From Providencia stuartii (GTDB lineage: Bacteria > Pseudomonadota > Gammaproteobacteria > Enterobacterales > Enterobacteriaceae), in NCBI RefSeq assembly GCF_029277985.1, contig NZ_CP119546.1, positions 496,001 through 560,000 on the forward strand: 64,000 nucleotides of DNA. The letters run 5' to 3'. The translations under genes and the position numbers were made by a program. Position 1 is the first letter of the stretch; each line of letters begins with the position of its first letter. This document shows, piece after piece, positions 35,168-43,761 of the stretch. Under the pieces are notes generated by a model, which was given only the letters and a program-made list of their open reading frames with translations, was not told where the DNA came from and did no database searches.

Positions 35168-36307
35168 ATGCATTGTAATATTAAAGACTCCACGATTAAA
35201 ACAGGCTTTTTTTATCATGAATATTGTTTATGGGGGAAAAACCATAAAGCTCCCCCGTTAGCTTATAATCAGATGAATTGGATGCAACCTTTTGCGGTTA
35301 ATGAATTTGGTGCCAGTTCTGCAAGTTGTATTCGTCGTTTTAAATCATTAATTGACGTTAGCGGAATAAATGAATTTTTATTTTCTTATAGCGCGCCCCC
35401 AATTACTTATCACGATGCTGCGCTTGTTCATACTAAGGAGTATTTAAATAACTTTATTGAGCTTAGTGAGAATGAAGGCGGGGAACTGGGATTACAAGCT
35501 CCATTTGGTCCCGGTAGTTACCAAATCGCACTACTGTCCGCAGGTCAAGCCAAGGCCGCTGTACATCATGTTATGGAGGGGTCTTTAAATAGGGCTTATG
35601 CAGCATGTGTACCCGCAGGGCATCATGCATTAGCGGATAGCGCGATGGGGGCGACTTATCTTGCAAACAGTAGTATTGCCGCTAAGTATGCACTAGAACA
35701 TTGTTCAGCTAAAAAGGTGGCGATATTAGATTGGGATGTTCATCATGGAAACGGTACGCAGGCTATTTTTTATAACGATAATAGAGTCCTTACTATATCT
35801 CTGCATCAAGATAACTGCTTTCCTATTCACTCTGGTACGATAGAGGAGCAAGGAAGCCGCGAAGGGCTTGGCTTTAATATTAATATTCCATTATTACCGG
35901 GATGTGGGCATGATGAATATTTGTATGCATTAAGAACAATTGTGATCCCATCACTATTGATGTATAAGCCCGATGTCATTATTGTTGGCAGCGGATATGA
36001 CGCGAATACCTTTGATCCTCTTGGACATATGCAGCTTCATAGTCAAAGTTATCGAGAAATGATGGAGTGTGTTGTTGCTTTAGCACAAGATATTTGTCAT
36101 GGCAGAGTCGTGGCTATACATGAAGGTGGATATTCGGAACATTATGTCCCTTTTTGTGCGTTAGCAGCACTTGAAGGATTAAGTGGTATCACTACACAAG
36201 TGATAGATCCTTTTATTTCATTTATTCAGCAGCAAACCATTCCTAAAGAATTAAAAGAATTGCAAGAAAATTTGATAAATCATCAAGCCATTAAACTTGG
36301 TTTATAG
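35168..36307 (+). CDS. class II histone-deacetylase-like amidohydrolase
   Basis: Zn-dependent deacetylase of 379 residues. The active site is complete: tandem H152-H153 in PAGHH, zinc ligands D190 and H192 in DWDVHHGNGTQ, third ligand D278 in GSGYDAN and transition-state Y322 in HEGGYSE. It fits the bacterial class II HDAC / acetylpolyamine amidohydrolase group, including the AFGPGSY-like loop (APFGPGSYQIA). Bacteria have no histones to serve, so a small N-acyl amine is the likely substrate. AAGGGGAT precedes the ATG. It sits 62 bp after the amidohydrolase gene in the same direction. Confidence 0.88.
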   Translation: MHCNIKDSTIKTGFFYHEYCLWGKNHKAPPLAYNQMNWMQPFAVNEFGASSASCIRRFKSLIDVSGINEFLFSYSAPPITYHDAALVHTKEYLNNFIELSENEGGELGLQAPFGPGSYQIALLSAGQAKAAVHHVMEGSLNRAYAACVPAGHHALADSAMGATYLANSSIAAKYALEHCSAKKVAILDWDVHHGNGTQAIFYNDNRVLTISLHQDNCFPIHSGTIEEQGSREGLGFNINIPLLPGCGHDEYLYALRTIVIPSLLMYKPDVIIVGSGYDANTFDPLGHMQLHSQSYREMMECVVALAQDICHGRVVAIHEGGYSEHYVPFCALAALEGLSGITTQVIDPFISFIQQQTIPKELKELQENLINHQAIKLGL

Positions 36308-36388
36308 TGTCAGCCGTTAAATAAGCCTTTTTTAATATTTCAATGATATTTTTAGCCCTAACTTAATTTATTAATCAGGTGGTCAAGA

Positions 36389-37441
36389 ATGAATATATTA
36401 AAAACGAATGACTGCGTTATTATTGGGTGGCACTCATCCTGTTCTCAAGGTGACTTTGATACACAATTAAAAGAAATTATCATCGATGTGAATAATCAGC
36501 TATTTAAAATGGCTATTCATTATTCTGATATGTTAAAACATACTATTGCTATAAAAAGTGGTCAAGTGGACCCTATTTATGCAATTAATCAATTTCATAA
36601 AGTCAGTAAGGAAATATCTAAAGGATATGGGGATAAAAAGCCAGTCGGGACAATTATTAAATTACCTCACTTTAATCTTGATGATGTCTTAGTTTCAATT
36701 GAATTTGTTTTTTCATGCAAAAAAACACAGGTACGGTGTTTACCATTCTATAATATGGATATGGATGTGAGTCGTTCTTTAATTCATGAAGAACTACTTT
36801 ATATTACTGGTACTGAAGCATTAGTTGTTTCTGACAATACGGTAACACCTTATTATATCTGTGATACCTTAGAGGAGCAGGTTAGTGTTATTATTAATAA
36901 AATTTATAATTCGATAGTTGAACTAGATTATTCAATAGATGATATTTTTTTATTAAATGTTTATCTCCGTAGTGATATTGCTTATCAGGATGCAATATCA
37001 CTCATCAAAGATGAGTTAGCGAAGTATACTAACAGCCCATCTTCTATTAATTGCAATATTAATATCACATATTGTGATGGTATGGCAGTTGATAGCTTTT
37101 TAATTGAAATCGATGGCTTTGTGAAAAACCATCAATTAAACATTGACAATCCAATTGATTATCAATGCTTTCAATTCAATTTAGATTTATATGATAGTTT
37201 TACGAGTGCCAAAAAATACATTGATACAATATTAAAAGATAACAGTTCGCCAAGGATCAGAGTCACAACAAAATATGTCAAAAGTAAGAATAGTAGTGGG
37301 GTTTATATCGATATCATACATGATGAGCTAATGATGAAATTAGCGAGTGCGAATGTAAGTGATTATATTATAGAAACTTTACCGGTTAGAAAGCTGATGA
37401 ATAACAAATCTTTTCTTGAAATAAACATTCATTCATTTTAA
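36389..37441 (+). CDS. degenerate tandem RidA/YjgF-like protein
   Basis: 350 residues. Two segments look like diverged Rid domains: ~20-112 (QLKEIIIDVNNQLFKMAIHY...VGTIIKLPHFNLDDVLVSIEFVF) and ~130-250 (EEQVSVIINKIYNSIVELDYSIDDIFLLNVYL...AVDSFLIEIDGFV). Both show the family's helix-strand order and the closing acidic V.IE..V strand. The arginine that anchors substrates in archetypal RidA (in the PARS context) is replaced in both copies, by valine and serine at the aligned positions. The last ~90 residues are unassigned. Rid proteins hydrolyse reactive imines; with the arginine lost, this member may bind rather than hydrolyse. Ribosome site AGGTGGT. Confidence 0.6.
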   Translation: MNILKTNDCVIIGWHSSCSQGDFDTQLKEIIIDVNNQLFKMAIHYSDMLKHTIAIKSGQVDPIYAINQFHKVSKEISKGYGDKKPVGTIIKLPHFNLDDVLVSIEFVFSCKKTQVRCLPFYNMDMDVSRSLIHEELLYITGTEALVVSDNTVTPYYICDTLEEQVSVIINKIYNSIVELDYSIDDIFLLNVYLRSDIAYQDAISLIKDELAKYTNSPSSINCNINITYCDGMAVDSFLIEIDGFVKNHQLNIDNPIDYQCFQFNLDLYDSFTSAKKYIDTILKDNSSPRIRVTTKYVKSKNSSGVYIDIIHDELMMKLASANVSDYIIETLPVRKLMNNKSFLEINIHSF

Positions 37442-37461
37442 TTCATACAATAGGTGATAAT

Positions 37462-38250
37462 ATGGCTGATCAGATAGTTTCAGATACATCATTTGATGCT
37501 TTCGCTAAAGAATTAAAAATAAATAGAATAAAGAGGAGTTATAAAATCATTAATGTTGAATTTAACTTGTGTTTAAATAATGAAAACTTCTATTTCCGTA
37601 TTGATGAGCGTGATAGGATCATAACGAATAGTGTTTTTTTGAGTGATTATATCGATAGCAAAAACCAAAAGATTAGCGATTTGACTGAAGTCGCAGAGAA
37701 CGTATTTTTAATTGAACTATCAAAAGGAAATATCGATTTTGCACATTCCATTTTAGTTTTAGACCTTAACAATAGTAATGTGATTTTATTGAGTTCTCAA
37801 TATCAGCCAAGTAAAAAAATAACGCCTAGGTTTGAGCAAAACTATCATCTCGGAAAGATCATTGGCGATAATTTATATACTGCTGCACCGACAGAAACTC
37901 GTGATCTACTTGGTTTGCATATTCTTAATGAGTATAGTGATAGCACGGCAGTTGAGCATATTTATATTAATAGCCAATGGTACGCTTATCATATTTATGG
38001 GGGAGTCAGGCATGGTGAGTGTGATTGTGACCAAGCAACATATCTGAAAATTAAAGATGATGTTTATTTGCTTGGATTTAGAGAATTGGCTGTCGATGTT
38101 GCGATTATTTTAGTGTTAGATTTTAAATTAATGAGAAACACAGGGTTCGCCATTGGCTATACAGATGAACAATGGTTTAGCATCCCAATTGGTGCGCATA
38201 TGAAAAAGATCAATAAAAGGCTTGATGACTATAATCATCATGCTTTGTGA
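37462..38250 (+). CDS. stand-alone MoaF-like protein
   Basis: 262 residues, the length of MoaF family proteins. It has two halves: an N-terminal lipocalin-like part (KIINVEFNLCLNNENFYFRI...) and a C-terminal part with EHIYINSQWYAYHI, CDCDQATYLKI and FRELAVD. The second half is strikingly like the tail of the SDR fusion at 31652, showing that the operon carries two MoaF copies. AGGTGAT lies before the ATG, 20 bp after the Rid-like gene. The 3' end overlaps the convergent AraC gene by 13 bp. Monoamine-linked operons in Klebsiella contain moaF, which hints at an amine substrate; the function is otherwise unknown. Confidence 0.75.
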   Translation: MADQIVSDTSFDAFAKELKINRIKRSYKIINVEFNLCLNNENFYFRIDERDRIITNSVFLSDYIDSKNQKISDLTEVAENVFLIELSKGNIDFAHSILVLDLNNSNVILLSSQYQPSKKITPRFEQNYHLGKIIGDNLYTAAPTETRDLLGLHILNEYSDSTAVEHIYINSQWYAYHIYGGVRHGECDCDQATYLKIKDDVYLLGFRELAVDVAIILVLDFKLMRNTGFAIGYTDEQWFSIPIGAHMKKINKRLDDYNHHAL

Positions 38251-39287
38251 TTGTTATTCTTCTTAATGTATTGGAGTGGCGGGTAACCTGTCCATCGCTT
38301 GAATGCTTTTGAAAATGCAGCGCTATCGGTATAGCCTAGTAATTCTGCTAGGCTATCGATTCTAATATTTTCTTCAGTAAGTTTATCAATAGAGATATCA
38401 CAGCGGATTTTGTCTAGGATATCAGAGTAATTGATACTTTCTTTAGCGAGTTTACGTTGTAATGTCCTAGGGGAGATATACAATTTTGAGGCCACCCATG
38501 ACAATGAAAGATCTTTCTCCACCAAAATATATTGATAAATAATATTTTGAACTTTGATACTCATTGAATCAGGCATGCAACTTGAGTGTTTAAGTTTATC
38601 TAAGTGATTTTTCATGAAAAATATGAAAGTTTCATCTGGCGTTTTTTGGTTTAAATTATCATTTAGCCAATGTTCATCAAATGATATACCATTAAACCTA
38701 GCATTATCTTCATAACGAGTTGGGATAATTTTCTTTAGATTTTCCTTGTCTTTTTTACTTAAGCTATATTGAAAGTGGAACGAATCGGGTATCCAATTTT
38801 TTCCAAGTCGTTCCCTTAATTGGCTAACTAATCTAAATAAAGTATATTCGATGTCAAACTTATAGTAATCAGGTTTAAATATACTGACTTCATAGTTAAC
38901 AAATACTTTTTTATTTTCAATAACAATACTGGTATGAGTCTTCCCTTGGAACAAATCAGTGTATTTATTAAGCTCAATTAAGGCTTCATGCAAAGTTTTA
39001 GCAGACATGAAAAGTTCACTTATTGGCGAATAGCAATCATGATTTCTTGAAATACCTGCCTTTGCACACCATTGCGGATCTTTAGTTTCATGGGCAATTA
39101 AGTGTAAAAATTCATTATAAACTTGAATAGGTGCAACTTCTGTTATTTTTAATAGCTTAAATTTATTAAATATTACTTTTGACCTATATGAAAAAGGGAT
39201 GTTAATGGATTGCAAGTAACTCATAATTTTAGATAATTTTAATTGGTGTATATATGAATGAGAGAAGTGAGATGCATTATTTTTCAT
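38238..39287 (-). CDS. AraC-family regulator with Arabinose_bd-type N-terminus
   Basis: 349 residues from the ATG at 39287, which has GAGG seven bases upstream; a further ATG at 39338 adds 17 unlikely residues. The N-terminal ~220 residues resemble the ligand-sensing domain of the OruR/ArgR-type AraC group (...IAHETKDPQWCAKAG, ISELFMSAKTLHEALIELNKY). The C-terminal ~95 residues hold the two HTH units (LSLSWVASKLYISPRTLQRKLAKE and IDSLAELLGYTDSAAFSKAFKRWTGYPP). It converges with and slightly overlaps the stand-alone MoaF gene, so it is the natural candidate regulator of the deacetylase operon, sensing its substrate. Confidence 0.87.
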   Translation of the reverse strand: MKNNASHFSHSYIHQLKLSKIMSYLQSINIPFSYRSKVIFNKFKLLKITEVAPIQVYNEFLHLIAHETKDPQWCAKAGISRNHDCYSPISELFMSAKTLHEALIELNKYTDLFQGKTHTSIVIENKKVFVNYEVSIFKPDYYKFDIEYTLFRLVSQLRERLGKNWIPDSFHFQYSLSKKDKENLKKIIPTRYEDNARFNGISFDEHWLNDNLNQKTPDETFIFFMKNHLDKLKHSSCMPDSMSIKVQNIIYQYILVEKDLSLSWVASKLYISPRTLQRKLAKESINYSDILDKIRCDISIDKLTEENIRIDSLAELLGYTDSAAFSKAFKRWTGYPPLQYIKKNNNHKA

Positions 39288-39793
39288 ATTTATGCCTCGT
39301 ATAAATGAGATGCGACCTTGATGATGGTTAATTAACATGCATATCCCTATTTAGATAATAAAATTACATGTTAATAATCAAATAGCAATAAAATTATATC
39401 ACTGTAATATCTTATTGATAAATTAAATCATTCTGCTTTATATTGATAGAAAACGTAAATATAAATATTTATTAATAATAATAATCAGCCATGTTTAATA
39501 AAGGCATATTTTAGTATTAATAATAGGATGAGCTATCTCTTATTTTGACAATCCAAATAGGTCGTTCAAGTTTTAATTTAATAATAACGAGTAAAAACTA
39601 TCACCTTGAATTTGTTTTAGTTATATCTAAATTAGTGGGAAATCTCCTTTCTTATACCCCGAAAGTATTAGTAACAATTTTGAATAAACACGATACTAAT
39701 ATAACAATTAAATATACAAGTCTTTTTTAATATTCGTTTTAAGTCGGTCATAGTCAGTCGTTATGATAAATATTATTACTTGAGGACGTGCAG
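39288..39793. other. AT-rich intergenic region
   Basis: About 500 bp between the AraC gene and a DoxX gene. A 61-codon frame (39545-39730) starting at a TTG lacks a ribosome site and family resemblance and is probably chance. The region should hold both divergent promoters. Confidence 0.45.
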
Positions 39794-40216
39794 ATGATGG
39801 GGTTTATTAATCGCTTACTGGCACATGATGATGCTGGAAAATTATTATTGCGTATGACGATTGGTGGATTAATGCTATTTCACGGCATGAGTAAATTATT
39901 AACAGGGGCCAGTGGCATTAAGGTTATGCTTGCCTCATATGGCTTACCTGAGTACATTGCCTATGGCACTATTTTAGGTGAAGTTGTCGCACCTATTTTT
40001 ATTATTTTAGGGATATTAACTCGTCCGTCAGCATTACTTGTTGCCTTTACAATGTTTATTGCTTGGTTAATGGTCGGTCTAGATAAGACATTCTTGCTGG
40101 ATAGAACAGGTGCATGGGCAATTGAAAGTATTGTGTATTTCTTTGTGGGTTCGATTGCGCTTGCATTGATGGGAGCAGGAAAGTTTTCTATTATGAAAAA
40201 TGCGAATTGGCGTTAA
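39794..40216 (+). CDS. DoxX-family membrane protein
   Basis: 140-residue inner-membrane protein with four hydrophobic segments and the family's RMTIGGLMLFHGMSKL opening and GLPEYIAYGTILGEVVAPIFIILG segment. The ATG at 39794 has GAGGA seven bases upstream; a GTG at 39788 is weaker. Members of this branch (YqjF-like) are often near glutathione S-transferases, and here a GST gene converges with it. The function is not established; links to redox or quinone handling are proposed for the family. Confidence 0.85.
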   Translation: MMGFINRLLAHDDAGKLLLRMTIGGLMLFHGMSKLLTGASGIKVMLASYGLPEYIAYGTILGEVVAPIFIILGILTRPSALLVAFTMFIAWLMVGLDKTFLLDRTGAWAIESIVYFFVGSIALALMGAGKFSIMKNANWR

Positions 40217-40237
40217 GTTTAATCGCCTATAAATATA

Positions 40238-40259
40238 TGGCCATCTGTCAGGATGGCCA
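40238..40259. terminator. hairpin between convergent DoxX and GST genes
   Basis: Perfect 8-bp stem TGGCCATC / GATGGCCA with a 6-nt loop, just after both stop codons. No T run follows on either strand, so only a modest terminator role is claimed. Confidence 0.45.
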
Positions 40260-40272
40260 ATGGTAGGTCATT

Positions 40273-40872
40273 TTATTGTGTCATTCTTTCGGCAAATTCT
40301 TGGTGAGATTTTAGCGTTTTTAAATAGTGCTCCATACTGTCAGTTAGCTCAATAATGCTCTGTTTTTGTAAGAATAATAGGAAAGACCCCACATATACAT
40401 CGATGGCAGTTAATTGTTCTCCACAAATATAAGGGGACGCATCTGCAATTCCTGTAGCTAAACAGTCCATAACGCGTTTGAGTGAACCAAAACCTGACAT
40501 TTTTTGCTGTTCTTCATCGAGTACTAATCCTGTCATATGGGCTGTAAATGCAGCTTCAATTGGCCCTGCTGTAAAAAAGAACCAGCGGTAATAAATGGCA
40601 CGTTGTGGGGAATTCAATGCGGGAGCTAACCCTTTTTCGATAAACTTATCTGCCAAATAAACACAAATGGCCGCGGTTTCTGTAATAACATTGTCACCAT
40701 CAACCAACGTAGGTACCTTTCCCATCGGATTAAGTGCAAGATATTCAGCCGTATGCATTTGTTCGCCATAATTAAGCTCAACTCGCTTATAAGGCACTGC
40801 TAATAATTTAAATAAAAGGTCGACAGTATTTCCGCGTGACATGGAGTTTGTGTACAGAGTTAGTGAGCTCAT
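40273..40872 (-). CDS. glutathione S-transferase family protein
   Basis: 199 residues from the ATG at 40872, chosen for AAGGA six bases upstream; the frame also opens at 40908. The N-terminal thioredoxin-fold domain has YTNSMSRGNTVDLLFKL with the serine-rich active-site loop, NPMGKVPTLVDGD with the cis-proline, and the glutathione-binding ITETAAICVYLADKF. The C-terminal helical domain includes GEQLTAIDVYVGSFLLFLQ with the folding motif aspartate. It conjugates or reduces electrophiles in the cytoplasm. It follows the WYL-domain regulator gene by 50 bp on the same strand, so the two are probably co-transcribed. Confidence 0.9.
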   Translation of the reverse strand: MSSLTLYTNSMSRGNTVDLLFKLLAVPYKRVELNYGEQMHTAEYLALNPMGKVPTLVDGDNVITETAAICVYLADKFIEKGLAPALNSPQRAIYYRWFFFTAGPIEAAFTAHMTGLVLDEEQQKMSGFGSLKRVMDCLATGIADASPYICGEQLTAIDVYVGSFLLFLQKQSIIELTDSMEHYLKTLKSHQEFAERMTQ

Positions 40873-40922
40873 GAATTGTTCCTTATGATTAAGTAGAGAT
40901 GCCATCATAAGGTAGGTTACTG

Positions 40923-41621
40923 TCAGATTTTGTCAGTAGTCATGCACAGCACTTCTTTTTTCCATTGTTCAAATAAATAATGTTTCGGGTAGGGATATTT
41001 ATCATCAAGTGCGGTATAGGATTGGATCCTATCTAAACGAAAATGGCGATAGCTTTGCCTTAGTTCACACCAAGCAGCAAGCACTTGGGTTTCTTTCATA
41101 TAGCCAATCGCGATCGGCCAGATAACCCTGTGACTTAACTGTCCACTTCCGTCTTGATATTCAATTTGCGCTTTTATTTCTTTTCGTAAGCTACGCCTTA
41201 GATTTTTTGCCATCACATTATCAATAGCCGTCACTTGGGTTGTTGGCGCAAATAAGGTTGTTTGATTGAGAATGCTTTTTGAATTCGGTTTAACTATTGA
41301 ATTGATTTTATCAAGTGTGCGTATTGCCGATAATTTCAGTTCGTCATCGGCATTATTTTGTACCCAACGTAAACCGAGTGTCAGTGCTTCGAGTTCATTT
41401 TCATCGAACATTAAAGGAGGCAGTAATAACCCTGATTTTAATTGATAACCAATCCCTGTTTCGCCTGTTATTTCTGCACCTTGGCTGCGTAATTCATCAA
41501 TATCACGGTATATCGACCTAATGCTAATTTGTAATTGGCAAGCCAGAGACTCCGCCGTAATTGGGTAGCGGCTTTCTTTTAATATTTGCAATAAAGTCAA
41601 TAAGCGTTGTGTGCGGGTCAT
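40923..41621 (-). CDS. YafY-type HTH/WYL-domain transcriptional regulator
   Basis: 232 residues. The N-terminal HTH_11 domain is clear (RLLTLLQILKESRYPITAESLACQLQISIRSIYRDIDELRSQGAEI). The central and C-terminal part is a WYL domain (AQIEYQDGSGQLSHRVIWPIAIGYMKETQVLAAWCELRQSYRHFRLDRI). WYL regulators sense small ligands or nucleic acid. Encoded upstream of, and in the same direction as, the GST gene, it likely controls that gene and itself. Confidence 0.9.
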   Translation of the reverse strand: MTRTQRLLTLLQILKESRYPITAESLACQLQISIRSIYRDIDELRSQGAEITGETGIGYQLKSGLLLPPLMFDENELEALTLGLRWVQNNADDELKLSAIRTLDKINSIVKPNSKSILNQTTLFAPTTQVTAIDNVMAKNLRRSLRKEIKAQIEYQDGSGQLSHRVIWPIAIGYMKETQVLAAWCELRQSYRHFRLDRIQSYTALDDKYPYPKHYLFEQWKKEVLCMTTDKI

Positions 41622-41683
41622 CTGTTACTCGATTTACTCATTGGGTGGGGAGATTATAACATTGATGGGCAGAGTGATAGGGG

Positions 41684-41716
41684 AAAAATAGCGGCAAGTT
41701 GATTTTGCCGCTATTT
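41684..41716 (-). terminator. terminator of the slipin-rtcB-rlaP operon
   Basis: Stem AAATAGCGGCAA / TTGCCGCTATTT (12 bp) with a 7-nt loop; read leftward it is followed by a short T run. It lies just past the rlaP stop. Confidence 0.88.
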
Positions 41717-41722
41717 AAAAGG

Positions 41723-42523
41723 TTACCGCCATTTTATATCATTTGCTAAGATGGTTTTTTGTAAAAAATCATCCAATAAATGACTATCACGGTAATAAGG
41801 CTCAGGAAGATTGAGTTTTTCTGATTTTTCAATCGTTTCAGTTATCAATCTATCGATAGCTGGTCGATGTGGACCATATCGGCTTTCATCAGCATGTTGT
41901 TTCATTACCAATAACTGCTCAATTTCAGCTAGCACCGCATGGTCTGTCACCGTCGCTTGCACTAACTGTGAAAATGCCATGGGCGGCATCATTTTTGAGT
42001 GCTCAATCCAACGTAATGCCAGCACCGCTCTTAATATATAAAAGTATTTCTTTAGTCGTATTGTTTCCTCTTTAAAGTCTTCTCGCCAGTTACGTTTTGC
42101 GATAGATAAATAGTGGTAACGCGCTTTCAATGGCGAATAGAATTTTGAGGCTAATTGTTCACATTGCTGCATAAATAGCGCGTCTTTTTGGTAAACAATA
42201 GGCGAATGTAGCCATTCAATTAACGCAGGGTTAGAATTACGCATTAGTTTTAAGGCTTTTGATAATTCCCAACCGGCCACATCCAGTTCATCATCGATAG
42301 GTCTTTCAATCACGTCACGCTTTCTATCAAGTGTTAAATACCAATCTAATTGATGAACATAGATAAATCTGACATCATAATCGCTGTCGCGTGAGGCAAA
42401 GCCCCATCCGCGACTTCCTGATTCACAAGCGTAAAGTATTTTTATTCGTTGCGTTTTCTCTATCTGTGTTAATGTTTGTCGTATTCGATCCTGCATTAAT
42501 GGCGTTATGCTGTCATGTTCCAT
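41723..42523 (-). CDS. RlaP-like nucleotidyltransferase of the RNA-repair operon
   Basis: 266 residues. The N-terminal nucleotidyltransferase core has the GS motif G36-S37 in CESGSRGWGFASRDSDYDV with the two metal-binding aspartates D48 and D50, followed by a helical C-terminal region. This matches the predicted 'RNA ligase-associated polymerase' RlaP group, described in comparative genomic work as a partner of RtcB-type ligases. It starts 8 bp after rtcB and ends the operon. It occupies the position held by rtcA, the RNA 3'-phosphate cyclase, in E. coli. A role in adding nucleotides to damaged RNA ends is inferred. Confidence 0.85.
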   Translation of the reverse strand: MEHDSITPLMQDRIRQTLTQIEKTQRIKILYACESGSRGWGFASRDSDYDVRFIYVHQLDWYLTLDRKRDVIERPIDDELDVAGWELSKALKLMRNSNPALIEWLHSPIVYQKDALFMQQCEQLASKFYSPLKARYHYLSIAKRNWREDFKEETIRLKKYFYILRAVLALRWIEHSKMMPPMAFSQLVQATVTDHAVLAEIEQLLVMKQHADESRYGPHRPAIDRLITETIEKSEKLNLPEPYYRDSHLLDDFLQKTILANDIKWR

Positions 42524-42531
42524 TAAGCCTC

Positions 42532-43758
42532 CTATCCTTTAACACACACAACTTGGCGTAGTGTATGTACGATTTCTACTAATGAGGATTGCGCTGCCAT
42601 CACAGCATCAATATCCTTGTATGCCATAGGAATTTCATCAATCACATCACTATCTTTTCGACATTCAACATGGGCAGTTGCTATTTTTTGGTCAGTCACG
42701 GAGTAACGCTTTTTGGCTTCAGTGCGGCTCATCACTCGGCCAGCACCGTGGCTACAAGAACAGAAACTTTCTTCATTACCTAATCCACGTACAATGAAGC
42801 TTTTCGCTCCCATTGATCCAGGAATAATCCCCATTTGCCCCTTTTGTGCGGACACTGCACCTTTACGTGTAACCAGAATTTCTTCACCAAAATGTTGTTC
42901 TTTCTGCACATAGTTATGGTGGCAGTTAACGGCTTCTTGTTGTGTCGTAAAAGGCTTCGTAATTTCTTTTGAAAGAGCTTCTAATACGCGGTGCATCATC
43001 ACTTCGCGGTTATGACGAGCGAAATCTTGTGCCCAACCCACAGCGTTCATGTAATCATTAAAGTGTTGACTGCCTTCCTTAAAATAAGCCAAGTCACGAT
43101 CTGGTAGATTGGCAATATGTTGCTGCATATCTTTTTGCGCTAACGAGATAAACAGGTTACCAATCGCATTACCCACTCCACGCGATCCGCTATGTAACAT
43201 CACCCACACGCGATCTTGTTCATCCAAACACAGCTCAATAAAGTGATTACCCGTTCCCAATGTTCCTAAATGCTTGTAATGGTTAGTCGCACGTAGTTTG
43301 GGGTACTTATCACATAAATGTTTAAATTCTTCATCCAGATGCGCCCAATGTTGATCAACAATCTGAGGAACTTGATGCCATGCACCTTTATCACGACCGT
43401 GCCGCTGGGTGGTTCGCCCATGTGGTACCGCAGCTTCAATGGCAAAACGAATATTCTGTAAGTTATCGGGAAGGTCAGCAGCCGTTAGTGATGTACGTAC
43501 CGCTATCATTCCGCAGCCAATATCGACACCCACGGCAGCAGGGATAATGGCCCCTTTCGTTGGGATAACACTACCGATAGTTGAACCTTTTCCAACATGT
43601 ACATCCGGCATTACAGCTAAATGTTTAAAGATAAATGGCATTTTCGCCGTGTTTTGTAATTGTGTGATTGCTTTTGGGTCAACGGGGACTCCGTGAGTCC
43701 ACATTTTGACAGGGGCACTGTTTTCCAAAATGATGTTGTTTACATGATTACTAACCAT
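42532..43758 (-). CDS. rtcB: RNA-splicing/repair ligase RtcB
   Basis: 408 residues, the same length as E. coli RtcB. It joins RNA 3'-phosphate or 2',3'-cyclic phosphate ends to 5'-OH ends using GTP and Mn. Metal-site residues D79 and C82 lie in GVDIGCGM, further histidines in GTLGTGNHFIE and MLHSGSRGVG, and the guanylylated histidine is H337 in SHGAGR, at exactly the E. coli position. The ribosome site AAGGAAT precedes the ATG. It lies 3 bp after the slipin gene and 8 bp before rlaP, so it is the middle gene of a sigma-54-driven operon. Confidence 0.96.
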   Translation of the reverse strand: MVSNHVNNIILENSAPVKMWTHGVPVDPKAITQLQNTAKMPFIFKHLAVMPDVHVGKGSTIGSVIPTKGAIIPAAVGVDIGCGMIAVRTSLTAADLPDNLQNIRFAIEAAVPHGRTTQRHGRDKGAWHQVPQIVDQHWAHLDEEFKHLCDKYPKLRATNHYKHLGTLGTGNHFIELCLDEQDRVWVMLHSGSRGVGNAIGNLFISLAQKDMQQHIANLPDRDLAYFKEGSQHFNDYMNAVGWAQDFARHNREVMMHRVLEALSKEITKPFTTQQEAVNCHHNYVQKEQHFGEEILVTRKGAVSAQKGQMGIIPGSMGAKSFIVRGLGNEESFCSCSHGAGRVMSRTEAKKRYSVTDQKIATAHVECRKDSDVIDEIPMAYKDIDAVMAAQSSLVEIVHTLRQVVCVKG

Positions 43759-43761
43759 TAT

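Noticed and set aside
39545..39730. 61-codon frame before the DoxX gene
   Set aside because: TTG start without a ribosome site; sequence looks like translated AT-rich DNA.
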